Positions 7,331 to 15,500 of a stretch of 17,183 nucleotides of DNA are shown one piece after another; position 1 is the stretch's first letter, and each line of letters begins with the position of its first letter. Below the pieces are notes generated by a model, which was not told the DNA's origin, made no database searches, and saw nothing but the letters and a program-made list of their open reading frames with translations. A program made the position numbers and the translations under genes. This stretch comes from Christensenella sp. UBA5394. Lineage in GTDB: Bacteria; Bacillota; Clostridia; Christensenellales; CAG-138. The stretch is taken from positions 1-17,183 of the forward strand of contig DHOI01000013.1 in the NCBI GenBank assembly GCA_002409725.1. The letters run 5' to 3'.

Positions 7331-8208
7331 GCGCCTGCATGCAATGCCCCCGCCGCTGCGGCGCGGATCGGAGCCGCGAAAACGGCCTTTGCGGCGCGCC
7401 CGCCACGCCCCATGTGGCCCGGGCCGCCCTGCATATGTGGGAAGAACCTTGCCTGAGCGGCACGCGCGGTGCGGGAACGATCTTCTTTTGCGGCTGTAAC
7501 CTGGACTGCCTCTTTTGCCAGAATTACGAGATCAGCCACGGCACCATCGGCAGCCGCCTGGATGCTGGTGAACTCGCAGACCTTATGCTGTGCCTGCAGG
7601 GGATGGGTGCGCACAATATCGATTTGGTGACCCCTACGCCCCATTTGCACGTGCTGCTGCCGGCCCTCGAAAAAGCCAAGGCGTCCGGGCTTACCATCCC
7701 CGTGGTCTACAATACCAACGGCTATGAGTTGGTGGAATCCCTCCGGAGTCTCGAAGGGCTGGTGGATATCTACCTGCCGGATCTGAAATACATAAGCGCC
7801 GTGGCCGCACAAAAATACAGCGGCGCTGCGGATTATTTTCAATATGCCGCCCCGGCCATTTTGGAGATGCAGCGCCAATGCGGCGTGTTGCAGCTGGATG
7901 AAGAAGGCATAGCCCGGCGGGGGCTGATCGTGCGGCACCTGGTGCTGCCCGGCTCTGTGGACGAGGCCCGGGGCGCGCTGGATTTCATAGCGGCAAATTT
8001 GCCCAAGGATACCCGAATCTCCCTCATGAGCCAATATGTGCCCTGCCACCGGGCTGTAACGCCGCCCCTCAACCGGCGGCTCACCAGGCGGGAATACCAA
8101 CGGGCCGTGGATTATTGCCTGTCCCTGGGGCTTACGCAGGTGTTCGTGCAGGAGATGGAGGCCGCCGACGCGGCCTACACGCCGCTTTTTGACGGAAAAA
8201 TTGGTTAA
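7327..8208 (+). CDS. Radical SAM protein, PflX-like (COG1313 type)
   Basis: Cytoplasmic iron-sulfur protein of 293 residues. The radical SAM motif is C57-x3-C61-x2-C64 within GCNLDCLFCQNYEIS, which binds the [4Fe-4S] cluster that cleaves S-adenosylmethionine. The N-terminus has another cysteine set (C4, C7, C11, C22) in the pattern CxxCPRRCG...GLC, typical of PflX-like proteins and a probable metal or second cluster site. WEEPCLSGTRGAGTIFF just before the motif also matches that group. These proteins resemble pyruvate-formate-lyase activating enzymes, but no substrate is established, and no glycyl-radical enzyme gene is present here. The ATG overlaps the kinase 2 stop (ATGA), so it should be co-translated with the second two-component system. 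No convincing terminator follows. Confidence 0.9.
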   Translation: MSACMQCPRRCGADRSRENGLCGAPATPHVARAALHMWEEPCLSGTRGAGTIFFCGCNLDCLFCQNYEISHGTIGSRLDAGELADLMLCLQGMGAHNIDLVTPTPHLHVLLPALEKAKASGLTIPVVYNTNGYELVESLRSLEGLVDIYLPDLKYISAVAAQKYSGAADYFQYAAPAILEMQRQCGVLQLDEEGIARRGLIVRHLVLPGSVDEARGALDFIAANLPKDTRISLMSQYVPCHRAVTPPLNRRLTRREYQRAVDYCLSLGLTQVFVQEMEAADAAYTPLFDGKIG

Positions 8209-8247
8209 AATGTTACGAAACTATGAATAATCTTAATAATCGCAGGA

Positions 8248-8293
8248 TTTTTCTTAAAAAAGTGTTGCATATTAAAGAAAAAGGTGCTAGTAT
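8248..8293 (+). promoter_or_regulatory. Strong sigma-A-type promoter with A/T-rich upstream tract
   Basis: TTGCAT (8265-8270) and TAGTAT (8288-8293) are separated by the ideal 17 bases, with TGC giving an extended -10. Directly upstream lies an A/T tract (about 8248-8261, TTTTTCTTAAAAAA) like an UP element of stable-RNA promoters. The predicted start is about 8299-8301. There is no ribosome site or reading frame just downstream, so the product is an untranslated RNA or leader. Confidence 0.75.
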
Positions 8294-8299
8294 TTAATC

Positions 8300-8480
8300 A
8301 GAAAAAGAATATTTCCGCCGTCCGGAGTAAAGAGCAGTAATCTTCATTGTTTTTCCTCCAAACCAAAACACCTGAACTATTTTACTTCACCAAGCGGCTT
8401 GCGGATTAGGGCAGTCCACACGCCGCACCCACCGGACGGATTTGTTAGGGGCCTCGCTTCCAGTGCGAGGCCCCTTTTTT
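8300..8480 (+). ncRNA. Candidate structured RNA of unknown class, with own promoter and terminator
   Basis: An RNA of about 180 bases is predicted from the promoter at 8265-8293 to the terminator at 8448-8480. An 8-bp perfect closing helix joins CCGTCCGG (8318-8325) to CCGGACGG (8432-8439). It encloses two arms. The first is AGTAAA (8326-8331) with TTTACT (8381-8386), TTCA (8343-8346) with TGAA (8373-8376) and TGTTTT (8348-8353) with AAAACA (8365-8370), capped by an 11-base loop. The second is GCGGC (8394-8398) with GCCGC (8422-8426). No open reading frame with a ribosome site is present. I do not recognise a Rfam family: the consensus blocks I know for 6S, SRP, tmRNA, RNase P, T-box and common riboswitches were not seen. 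It could be a free small RNA or the aptamer part of a leader controlling 8604. The pairings were found by eye. Confidence 0.55.
8448..8480 (+). terminator. Intrinsic terminator
   Basis: GGGGCCTCGC (8448-8457) pairs perfectly with GCGAGGCCCC (8465-8474) around a 7-base loop, followed by six T (8475-8480). There is no T-run on the other strand, so it acts on plus-strand transcripts. It ends the candidate RNA and may also end read-through from the 4679-8208 operon. I found no convincing antiterminator pairing. Confidence 0.95.
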
Positions 8481-8550
8481 GTCATATAATTTCAAATCCC
8501 GCCCTACGATGGATGCGGCGGCACGCAGCCTGGCAAATGGTATAGGTGGA

Positions 8551-8602
8551 TTGCATTGTGAAAGCTCCCTGCACATAGGATAGCAGGGGAGGTGTGATGC
8601 AA
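8551..8602 (+). promoter_or_regulatory. Hairpin sequestering the ribosome binding site of 8604
   Basis: CTCCCTGC (8565-8572) pairs with GCAGGGGAG (8583-8591, one bulged G) around a 10-base loop. Outside it TTGCAT (8551-8556) pairs with ATGCAA (8597-8602). The 3' arm contains the AGGGGAGG ribosome site (8585-8592), and the structure ends one base before ATG 8604. There is no T-run, so it is not a terminator. Such a fold would hold translation low until opened by a ligand, protein or coupled event. Confidence 0.6.
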
Positions 8603-8603
8603 G

Positions 8604-9734
8604 ATGAAGATGCGGGAATGGCTTTGGGGCCTATTGGCCACCGCGCTGGCTGCGGCGTATCTGCTGCTGATGCCGGGGTATCTTGCTTCGGAGCGGCAGG
8701 AGCTGACACTGCAGAGCAAGCAGGAAAGTGGCGAAACCTTTTCGGGCATCATCACCCTTTGGCATATCGTGGGCTTCAAGCCCTATCAGGGCAGCCTGGG
8801 CACCTGGCTTTCGGATCGGGCCTCGGCCTTTGAAAAAAGGCACTTCGGCGTATTCATCAACATAACGGCCATGACGCCGGAGGAATTCGAGGCGCGCTTG
8901 AATCGGGGTGAGCGGGCGGATGCGTATTCTTTCCCGATGGGCTGGGGCTATGCCGAACGCTTCCAACCCTTGCCGGATGTTAAGGCCGAGCTTTTGCCTG
9001 CGCTCGAGGGAACCGGCGCGCAGGCGGGCGAAACCTATGCCGTGCCCTATGCCTTGAGCGGTTATTTGCTGCTTTCCAACAGCCGCTTGGAGCAGGAGAA
9101 GGGCATTTCTTTATCGGAGGAAACCTGGCGGGCGGATTTGCAGGATGCCGTGGATACGCTCACCTATACCTATGGGAAAAAGGCGCGCCAGCGCTACGGC
9201 ATGGCGGGCAGCGAGCTAATGGCGGCCCTGTTGGGCCTTCAATGCCAGGTCGCTCCCTATGATTCCTTCAAGGGCGGCGGTGCGGCCCTGGCCCTGGGGG
9301 ATATCCGGGATGCAGGTGATATGAGCCGGCTACAAACAGCGGGCAAGGGCTTCAGCTACCGCGCCTGGCCCGCAAGCAGCTATACCGACCTCGTGCAATA
9401 CCTTGCCGTGGCCCGGGATACGGAGCCGGTCAAGCTGCCCTATATCGAGGCATATTTCGAGCTGATCCTGCGGGCGTATCATCAGGCCTCTCTATTGGAA
9501 CAGGGCCTGCTGCCCGCCGTTCTCTTACCGGAAGAAAAAGAAGCGGAGGCGGATATCGTGGCGGCGGTGCAAACGGCGCTGGCAGAGCCACAGGTGCCCA
9601 ACACTTTCTTATACCAGCGCTATCGCGATGAGCTGTCTGCTTTGGCTAAACGCGCCCTGGACGGGGATGCGGCGGCCCGCGTAGACTTGGAGGCCCGGAT
9701 GAAAGAGCTTGTGATACAGGGGGAAATACAGTAA
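8604..9734 (+). CDS. Membrane-anchored solute-binding-protein-like protein
   Basis: Protein of 376 residues with an N-terminal hydrophobic helix (about residues 6-26) and no lipobox cysteine, so it is probably held by an uncleaved signal anchor with the bulk outside the membrane. The rest resembles extracellular solute-binding proteins of sugar ABC transporters: TLWHIVGFKPY and a later AYALSGYLLL-like hinge region (PYALSGYLLLSNS) match strands typical of that fold. This is an assignment by pattern and is moderate in confidence. No ABC permease or ATPase gene lies on either side, so transport is doubtful; a sensing or scaffolding role is conceivable but unproven. The start at 8604 is 11 bases after AGGGGAGG; ATG 8597 is in another frame, and in-frame GTG 8592 runs straight into a stop. 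murB follows after 44 bases. Confidence 0.65.
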   Translation: MKMREWLWGLLATALAAAYLLLMPGYLASERQELTLQSKQESGETFSGIITLWHIVGFKPYQGSLGTWLSDRASAFEKRHFGVFINITAMTPEEFEARLNRGERADAYSFPMGWGYAERFQPLPDVKAELLPALEGTGAQAGETYAVPYALSGYLLLSNSRLEQEKGISLSEETWRADLQDAVDTLTYTYGKKARQRYGMAGSELMAALLGLQCQVAPYDSFKGGGAALALGDIRDAGDMSRLQTAGKGFSYRAWPASSYTDLVQYLAVARDTEPVKLPYIEAYFELILRAYHQASLLEQGLLPAVLLPEEKEAEADIVAAVQTALAEPQVPNTFLYQRYRDELSALAKRALDGDAAARVDLEARMKELVIQGEIQ

Positions 9735-9778
9735 AATATAAATTGAGTACTTATAGCATAGGAGCATAGGAACGTGCC

Positions 9779-10696
9779 ATGGAGCAGCGGATCGATCGTC
9801 TCTTTGCCATATTGGCCCCTTACGGCGCCGTTAAGGATGTACCTTTAGCAGCCCATACTTCTTTTCGCATTGGCGGCCCGGCCCAGCTCTTTTTCGAGCC
9901 CGGGGATGGGGCGGCCCTTTCCCTGGCTCTTGAAAGCGCCAAAGCAGAGGGCGTAGCCGTAACGCTGATGGGCAACGGTTCCAACCTTTTGGTGAGCGAC
10001 GCGGGCGTGGAAGGCCTGGTCGTCAAGCTGGGGTCGGCTTTTTCCGGCCTAGAGCTTCGGGAGGATGGGCAGGTTTTCGCCCTGGCGGGTACCCTGCTTT
10101 CCGCCCTGGCCAATTTTGCAGCCGACCATGGCCTGATGGGCCTTGAATGGGCTGCCGGCATTCCGGGCAGCGTGGGCGGGGCATTGGCCATGAACGCGGG
10201 CGCTTACGGCGGCGAGATCAGGCAGGTATTGTGCGAGGTGGAATATTTCGATGCGCAAACGGGCGAGTTCCTCCGCCGCGCGCCGTCAGAAGGGGAGCTG
10301 GGCTACCGCCAAAGCGCCTTTGCCTGGCCTGCGCGGGTGACCACCGCAGCCGCCTTCCGCTTGGGGCCGGATGACGGCGGCATGCGCGAGCGTATGCGTG
10401 AATATAGCGAAAAGCGTCGTGCGAAGCAGCCTCTAGCCTACCCCAGCGCAGGCAGCGTTTTCAAGCGGCCACCAGGCCACTTCGCCGGCGCGCTGATCGA
10501 GGCCGCGGGCCTTAAAGGCGTGGCCGTGGGCGGGGCTGAGGTGAGCGAGCTTCACGCGGGCTTCATCATCAACACGGGGAATGCTAGCAGCGCGGATGTG
10601 CACGCGCTGATCGAGCTCGTCCGCCGGCGGGTGCTGGAACGCAGCGGCGTGCTGCTGGAACCGGAGATCAAATTTATCGGGAGGGAGCAGCCATGA
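9779..10696 (+). CDS. murB: UDP-N-acetylenolpyruvoylglucosamine reductase MurB
   Basis: Cytoplasmic FAD enzyme of 305 residues that reduces UDP-GlcNAc-enolpyruvate to UDP-MurNAc with NADPH, the second committed step of peptidoglycan synthesis. FAD-binding motifs are seen at HTSFRIGGPA (about 26-35), GNGSNLLVSD (about 65-74) and EWAAGIPGSVGGALAMNAGA. Catalytic positions are present: Arg in GYRQSAF, the proton-donor Ser226 in SAGSVFKRP, and Glu296 near the C-terminus in LEPEIKF. The length suits the shorter Firmicutes-type MurB. It opens a compact run of genes: its stop overlaps the rapZ start by four bases (ATGA). An AGGAA ribosome site precedes ATG 9779. I see no convincing promoter in the 44-base gap, so it may be transcribed with 8604. 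Confidence 0.97.
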   Translation: MEQRIDRLFAILAPYGAVKDVPLAAHTSFRIGGPAQLFFEPGDGAALSLALESAKAEGVAVTLMGNGSNLLVSDAGVEGLVVKLGSAFSGLELREDGQVFALAGTLLSALANFAADHGLMGLEWAAGIPGSVGGALAMNAGAYGGEIRQVLCEVEYFDAQTGEFLRRAPSEGELGYRQSAFAWPARVTTAAAFRLGPDDGGMRERMREYSEKRRAKQPLAYPSAGSVFKRPPGHFAGALIEAAGLKGVAVGGAEVSELHAGFIINTGNASSADVHALIELVRRRVLERSGVLLEPEIKFIGREQP

Positions 10697-11565
10697 AACG
10701 GATGCTGGTGGTAACGGGGCTTAGCGGGGCGGGGAAATCCCAGGCCCTGCGGCGCTTTGAGGATATGGGCTATTTTTGTGTGGACAACCTACCTGCGGAA
10801 ATGCTGGATGGCTTCGCTGCGCTTTGCGAAAAGGCGGATCCGCCTGTCGAAAAGGTGGCCGTGGTCATCGACAGCCGCGAGCGCGTTTTCGGCCACGATG
10901 CCGTGGCTGCGCTGGACAGGCTCTCCGCCCTTGGCGTGCGCTATGAGATCCTCTTTTTGGAATGCCGCGATGACATCCTTGAGCGCCGCTATAACGAGAC
11001 CCGCCGCCCGCACCCCCTGCGGCCGGATGTGCGCGCGGGCATCGAGGCCGAGCGGGAGATCCTGGGCGGCCTAAGGGACCGGGCGGATTATATCATCGAT
11101 ACCTCCCGCATGCAGCCCATCGAGCTGCGGCAGGCCCTGGAGCGGGTGGCGGATGTGCGCGACGTGCCCTTTTCCCTCGAGATTATGAGCTTTGGTTTCA
11201 AGCGTGGCGTGCCCTTTGAGGCGGATATGGTGCTGGATATGCGCTTTTCGCCCAATCCCTATTATGAGCCCGCCCTTAAGAATCTTTCCGGCCAGGATGC
11301 GGCCGTGCGGGATTATGTGCTAGCGGATGCGGATGTGGCCGCCACGCTGAATCAGGTCGAAAACATGCTGCTGCGGCTGATCCCCCGCTATATAGAGCAG
11401 GATAAACGTCGCTTGCTGGTGGCCTTTGGCTGCACGGGCGGGCGGCATCGCTCCGTGTGCGCGGCGGAAGAGCTGTATAGCCGTATGCGGGGCCGCTATA
11501 ACGCCACATTACAGCACCGGGATATCGCCCTCGAGGCGGCGTCCATTAAGGGAAGGATCGGTTAG
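10693..11565 (+). CDS. rapZ: RapZ / YvcJ family nucleotide-binding protein
   Basis: P-loop protein of 290 residues. The Walker A motif GLSGAGKS is at residues 9-16, followed by a conserved VDNLP segment and VVIDSRERVF. The C-terminal domain has the family signature FGCTGGRHRSV. In E. coli RapZ binds glucosamine-6-phosphate and directs decay of the small RNA GlmZ; the B. subtilis homologue YvcJ binds and hydrolyses nucleotides and affects competence. Because Gram-positive glmS is normally ribozyme-controlled, the Firmicutes role is not settled. It overlaps murB by four bases and ends one base before whiA, so co-translation is likely. In most Firmicutes yvcK lies between rapZ and whiA; here it does not. 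Confidence 0.97.
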   Translation: MKRMLVVTGLSGAGKSQALRRFEDMGYFCVDNLPAEMLDGFAALCEKADPPVEKVAVVIDSRERVFGHDAVAALDRLSALGVRYEILFLECRDDILERRYNETRRPHPLRPDVRAGIEAEREILGGLRDRADYIIDTSRMQPIELRQALERVADVRDVPFSLEIMSFGFKRGVPFEADMVLDMRFSPNPYYEPALKNLSGQDAAVRDYVLADADVAATLNQVENMLLRLIPRYIEQDKRRLLVAFGCTGGRHRSVCAAEELYSRMRGRYNATLQHRDIALEAASIKGRIG

Positions 11566-11566
11566 C

Positions 11567-12520
11567 ATGTCCTTTGCATCAGAGGCGAAAGAGGAGCTGG
11601 TTCGGCTCCGCCTTAAAACCGGGGGCGAAAAGCGCTCGCTGCTGTGCGCTCTCACCTATAGCGCCGGCTCCATCACCCTGGCCCGGGAGGGCTTGGGCGT
11701 ACAGTATACCACGGAGAACAGCGCCGTGGGCGAGCTGATCGCGCAGCTCGCTGCGGAGCTTTACGCCGTAGAAACGGTCATGCGCCTGAGCGAATCCGCC
11801 CGCTTGCGCGCGCGCTGCACGGTGGTGCGGCTCTCGGGCGAAGGCTGCCGGGCGCTGCTGCTCGATGCGGGTTGTTTAAGCGGCGAGGAGGAGCTGACGC
11901 TGGGCCACATCCCCGAGGCGCTTGTGGCGCGGGAGGAAGAGCGGCGCTGCTATCTTCGTGGTGCTTTCCTTGGGGCCGGCTCCGTGAGCGACCCTCGCAA
12001 GGGCTATCATTTGGAGATCGTCTGCAGGCATGAGCGCTTTGCAAAGGAACTTTGCGCCCTATTAGGCGAATACGGCCTGCCCGCCCGCAGCTCCACCCGT
12101 AAAAACGCCTACGTGGCCTACCTAAAGGAGGGGGAGATGGTTTCCGATTTCCTCACCCTGGTGGGCGCTATGAACAGCACCCTGGCCTTTGAGGAGGCGC
12201 GGGTGGTGCGGCAGGTGGCGGGCAGCGTCAACCGCATCCGCAATTTTGAAGACGCAAATATGAACAAGGCTGCGGCCGCTTCCGCCGCCCAGCTGGTGGA
12301 TATCGAATACATCGAAAGCGCCCAGGGCCTTGATACGTTGCCGCCCAGGCTGCGTGCGGCGGCCGAGCTGCGCCTGAGCAACCCGGAGGCAACGCTCTCC
12401 GAGCTATCGGAGCTGGCGGAGGTTTCCAAATCCGGCCTCAACCACCGCTTCACCAAACTCTGCCAATTGGCCGAAGAATTGCGCGAGCAGGGCGCGGGCC
12501 GGCTAAAAACGGAGGAATAG
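11567..12520 (+). CDS. whiA: Sporulation/division regulator WhiA
   Basis: DNA-binding protein of 317 residues. An N-terminal LAGLIDADG-homing-endonuclease-like fold includes YLRGAFLGAGSVSDP (from Y129), and a C-terminal helix-turn-helix (about 272-310) contains TLSELSELAEVSKSGLNHR. In Streptomyces WhiA activates sporulation septation genes. In B. subtilis (YvcL) it affects cell division and chromosome segregation. The start chosen is ATG 11567 (MSFASEAKEEL), the conserved beginning, one base after the rapZ stop with GGAAGG about ten bases upstream; the frame is open further upstream to 11426 but that part overlaps rapZ and matches nothing. dnaE follows after three bases. Confidence 0.96.
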   Translation: MSFASEAKEELVRLRLKTGGEKRSLLCALTYSAGSITLAREGLGVQYTTENSAVGELIAQLAAELYAVETVMRLSESARLRARCTVVRLSGEGCRALLLDAGCLSGEEELTLGHIPEALVAREEERRCYLRGAFLGAGSVSDPRKGYHLEIVCRHERFAKELCALLGEYGLPARSSTRKNAYVAYLKEGEMVSDFLTLVGAMNSTLAFEEARVVRQVAGSVNRIRNFEDANMNKAAAASAAQLVDIEYIESAQGLDTLPPRLRAAAELRLSNPEATLSELSELAEVSKSGLNHRFTKLCQLAEELREQGAGRLKTEE

Positions 12521-12523
12521 GAA

Positions 12524-15500
12524 ATGTCGTTTACCCATCTGCATGTGCATACCCAATACAGCCTTTTGGACGGCTCGGCCCGCATCCCGGAGCTGATAGC
12601 CCAAGCCAAGGCGTTGGGCATGGATTCCCTGGCCATTACGGACCACGGGGCCATGTACGGCGTGATCGATTTTTATAAAGAATGTAAAAAGCAGGGAATT
12701 AAGCCCATCCTTGGCATGGAGGCCTATGTGGCTCCCCGCTCCCTGCACGATAAGGAGGGCTTTCGGGAATACGCCCACCTGATCTTGCTCGCCAAAAACC
12801 AGCAGGGCTATCAAAACCTCATGCAGCTTTCTTCCATCGCCTTTGTGGAGGGCTTCTATTACCGCCCCCGCATCGATTACGGCTTGCTGGAAGAATATAA
12901 AGAGGGCCTGATCTGCCTTTCCGCCTGCCTCGCCGGGGATATCCCCCAGCTGCTTTTGCAGGATCGGTATGAGGATGCCAAGGCCCTGGCCGGCCGCCTG
13001 CAAGGCATGTTTGGCGAGGATTTTTACATCGAGCTGCAAAACCACGGCCTGCCAGAGCAGCAGAAGGTGTTGCCGGGTCTGGCGCGTATCGCCAAGGAAC
13101 TCTCCATCGAGACCGTGGCCACCAACGACATCCACTATGTGCATAAAGACGACGCCGAGGCCCAGGATGTGCTTTTGTGCATCCAGACCAACAAGGTGGT
13201 GACCGAGGTCAACCGCATGCGTATGTCCGCCGATGAGTTTTACCTCAAAAGCGAAGATGAGATGCGACAGATGTTGTTCGACTATCCCGAATCGATCGAA
13301 ACCACGCAAAAGATCGCAGCCAAGTGCGATGTTTCCATCACCTTTGGCGAGCAGCATTTGCCAGATTTCACCGCCCCGGCGGGCATGGATAACAACGCCT
13401 ACCTGCGCAAGCTCTGCCATGAGGGCTTGGAGCGCAAAATGCCCGGCGCGGGGCCGGATATCGTGGCCCGCCTCGACCACGAGGTGGATGTGATCATCCA
13501 GATGGGCTTTGTGGATTATTTCCTCATCGTATGGGATTTTGTGGATTTCGCCCACCGCAGCGGCATCTTCGTGGGGCCGGGCCGGGGCAGCGGCGCCGGC
13601 AGCCTCGCGGCCTATGCCATGGATATCACCGATACGGATCCCATCAAATACGAACTGATCTTTGAGCGCTTCCTTAACCCGGAGCGTATCTCCATGCCGG
13701 ATTTCGATATCGACTTCTGTATCGAACGGCGGCAGGAGGTCATCGATTACGTGGTGCAAAAATACGGCGCGGATCATGTGGCCCAAATCATCACCTTCGG
13801 CTCCATGGCGGCCAAGGCCGTAATCCGGGATGTGGGGCGGGCGCTGGATATGCCCTATGCAGAGGTAGACCGCATCGCCAAGCTGGTGCCCAATGCCCTG
13901 GGCATTACGCTGGATAAGGCGCTGGATATGTCCGGCGAGCTGCGCGGCCTCTATGAAAACGACGAACGGGTCAAAAAGCTGATCGACCTTTCCAAGCGCC
14001 TGGAAGGCCTGCCCCGCCATGCCTCCACCCACGCGGCCGGCGTGGTGATCTGCGCCCAGCCGACTGTGGAATACGTGCCCCTTCAGCGCAACGAGGACGC
14101 TATCACCACCCAGTTCCCCAAGGATACCATCGAGGAGCTGGGCCTACTGAAAATGGATTTCCTCGGCCTTCGCACCCTCACCGTAATCCGCGACACGCTG
14201 GAGTTTATCGAACAGGGCGGCGGAAAGCGCCCCGATCTGACGAAGCTCGACAACGACGACCCGGCCGTATACGAAATGATCGCTTGCGGGGATACGGACG
14301 GCGTCTTTCAGCTGGAATCGGCGGGCATGCGGCAGTTCATTACCCAGTTCAAGCCCGGCTGTTTTGAGGATATCATCGCCGTGATCGCCCTTTTCCGGCC
14401 GGGCCCCATGGAGCAGATCCCCCGCTACATCCGGGGAAAAAACGATCCCAAGAGCGTAGTCTACGCGGATGAGCGTCTCAGGCCCATTCTCGAAAAGACC
14501 TACGGCTGCATGGTCTACCAGGAGCAGGTCATGCAGATCGTACGTGATCTCGCGGGCTATTCCTGGGGCAGGAGCGACCTGGTGCGCCGTGCCATGGCCA
14601 AGAAGAAGCCCGAAGTCATGCAAAAGGAGCGCGAGTATTTTATCGATGGCATTGTGGAAAACGGCGAGGTCGTGGTGCCCGGGGCCGTGCGTAACGGCAT
14701 ACCGAGGCAGGTGGCGAACCGAATCTTTGACGAAATGATGGATTTTGCATCCTACGCCTTCAATAAATCCCACGCAGCTGCCTATGCGGTGGTGGCCTAC
14801 CGCACGGCCTGGCTCAAAGTGCACTACCCAGTTGAGTTCCTCACCGCCCTCATCAACAGCTTCATGGGCAGCAGCATTGAAAAGATGGCGGAGTATATCT
14901 ACTGCTCCAAGATCAACGGCCTTGAGGTGCTGCCGCCGGATATCAACAAGAGCCGTGCCAAATTCACCGTGGAGGATGGCAAGATCCGCTTTGGCCTGGC
15001 CGGCATACGGAACGTGGGCGAGGCTTTCATCGACGAGATCGTGGCCGAGCGGGAGCAGAACGGCCCCTTTACGGATTTTTACGATTTCATCCGCAGGAGC
15101 GATGCCAAAAAGCGCATGACCGAGGGCCTAATCAAGGCGGGCTGTTTCCAGAGCCTGGGCCTCAGGCGGGCCCAGCTGATGCCCGTATATGAGCAGATGA
15201 TCGACAACGCCGCGGGCGAGCGCAAGCAGCGCGCCCTGGGGCAAATCTCCCTTTTCGACCTGGCCGGCGGCATGCAGGGGGAGGTGCGGATGGAGATCGC
15301 CATCCCCAGCGTGCCGGAATACGATATGAACACCGTGCTCTCCATGGAGCGGGAGGTGCTGGGCATCTACATCAGCGGCCACCCGCTGATCGAGTTTAAC
15401 GACGAGCTTTGCAAGCTGGGCACCACCGTATCCGCCATCCTCGAGGTGGATGGCGCGGGCCAATTTGCGGATGAGCAGCGTCTACGTCTGGGCGGCATCG

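Noticed and set aside
8248..8262. TTTTTCTTAAAAAA as a terminator of the radical SAM operon
   Set aside because: It is an A/T-only pairing with no GC stem; its position directly upstream of a -35 fits an UP element better.
8300..8445. 6S RNA, SRP RNA, tmRNA, RNase P or a known riboswitch
   Set aside because: The size could suit 6S RNA, but the predicted shape is two arms on a short closing helix rather than one long hairpin with a central bubble, and I found none of the conserved blocks I know for the others.
8591..8833. Frame starting at ATG 8597 or GTG 8594
   Set aside because: It is short, lies in another frame from the conserved protein, and sits too close to the ribosome site; 8604 gives the membrane anchor and full product.
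11426..11566. Upstream extension of whiA
   Set aside because: The added residues overlap rapZ and are unlike WhiA, and the conserved WhiA N-terminus begins at 11567.
12503..14032. 509-codon open frame on the minus strand
   Set aside because: It is antisense to the dnaE N-terminal half, is rich in His, Gly and Ala, and has no recognisable domain.
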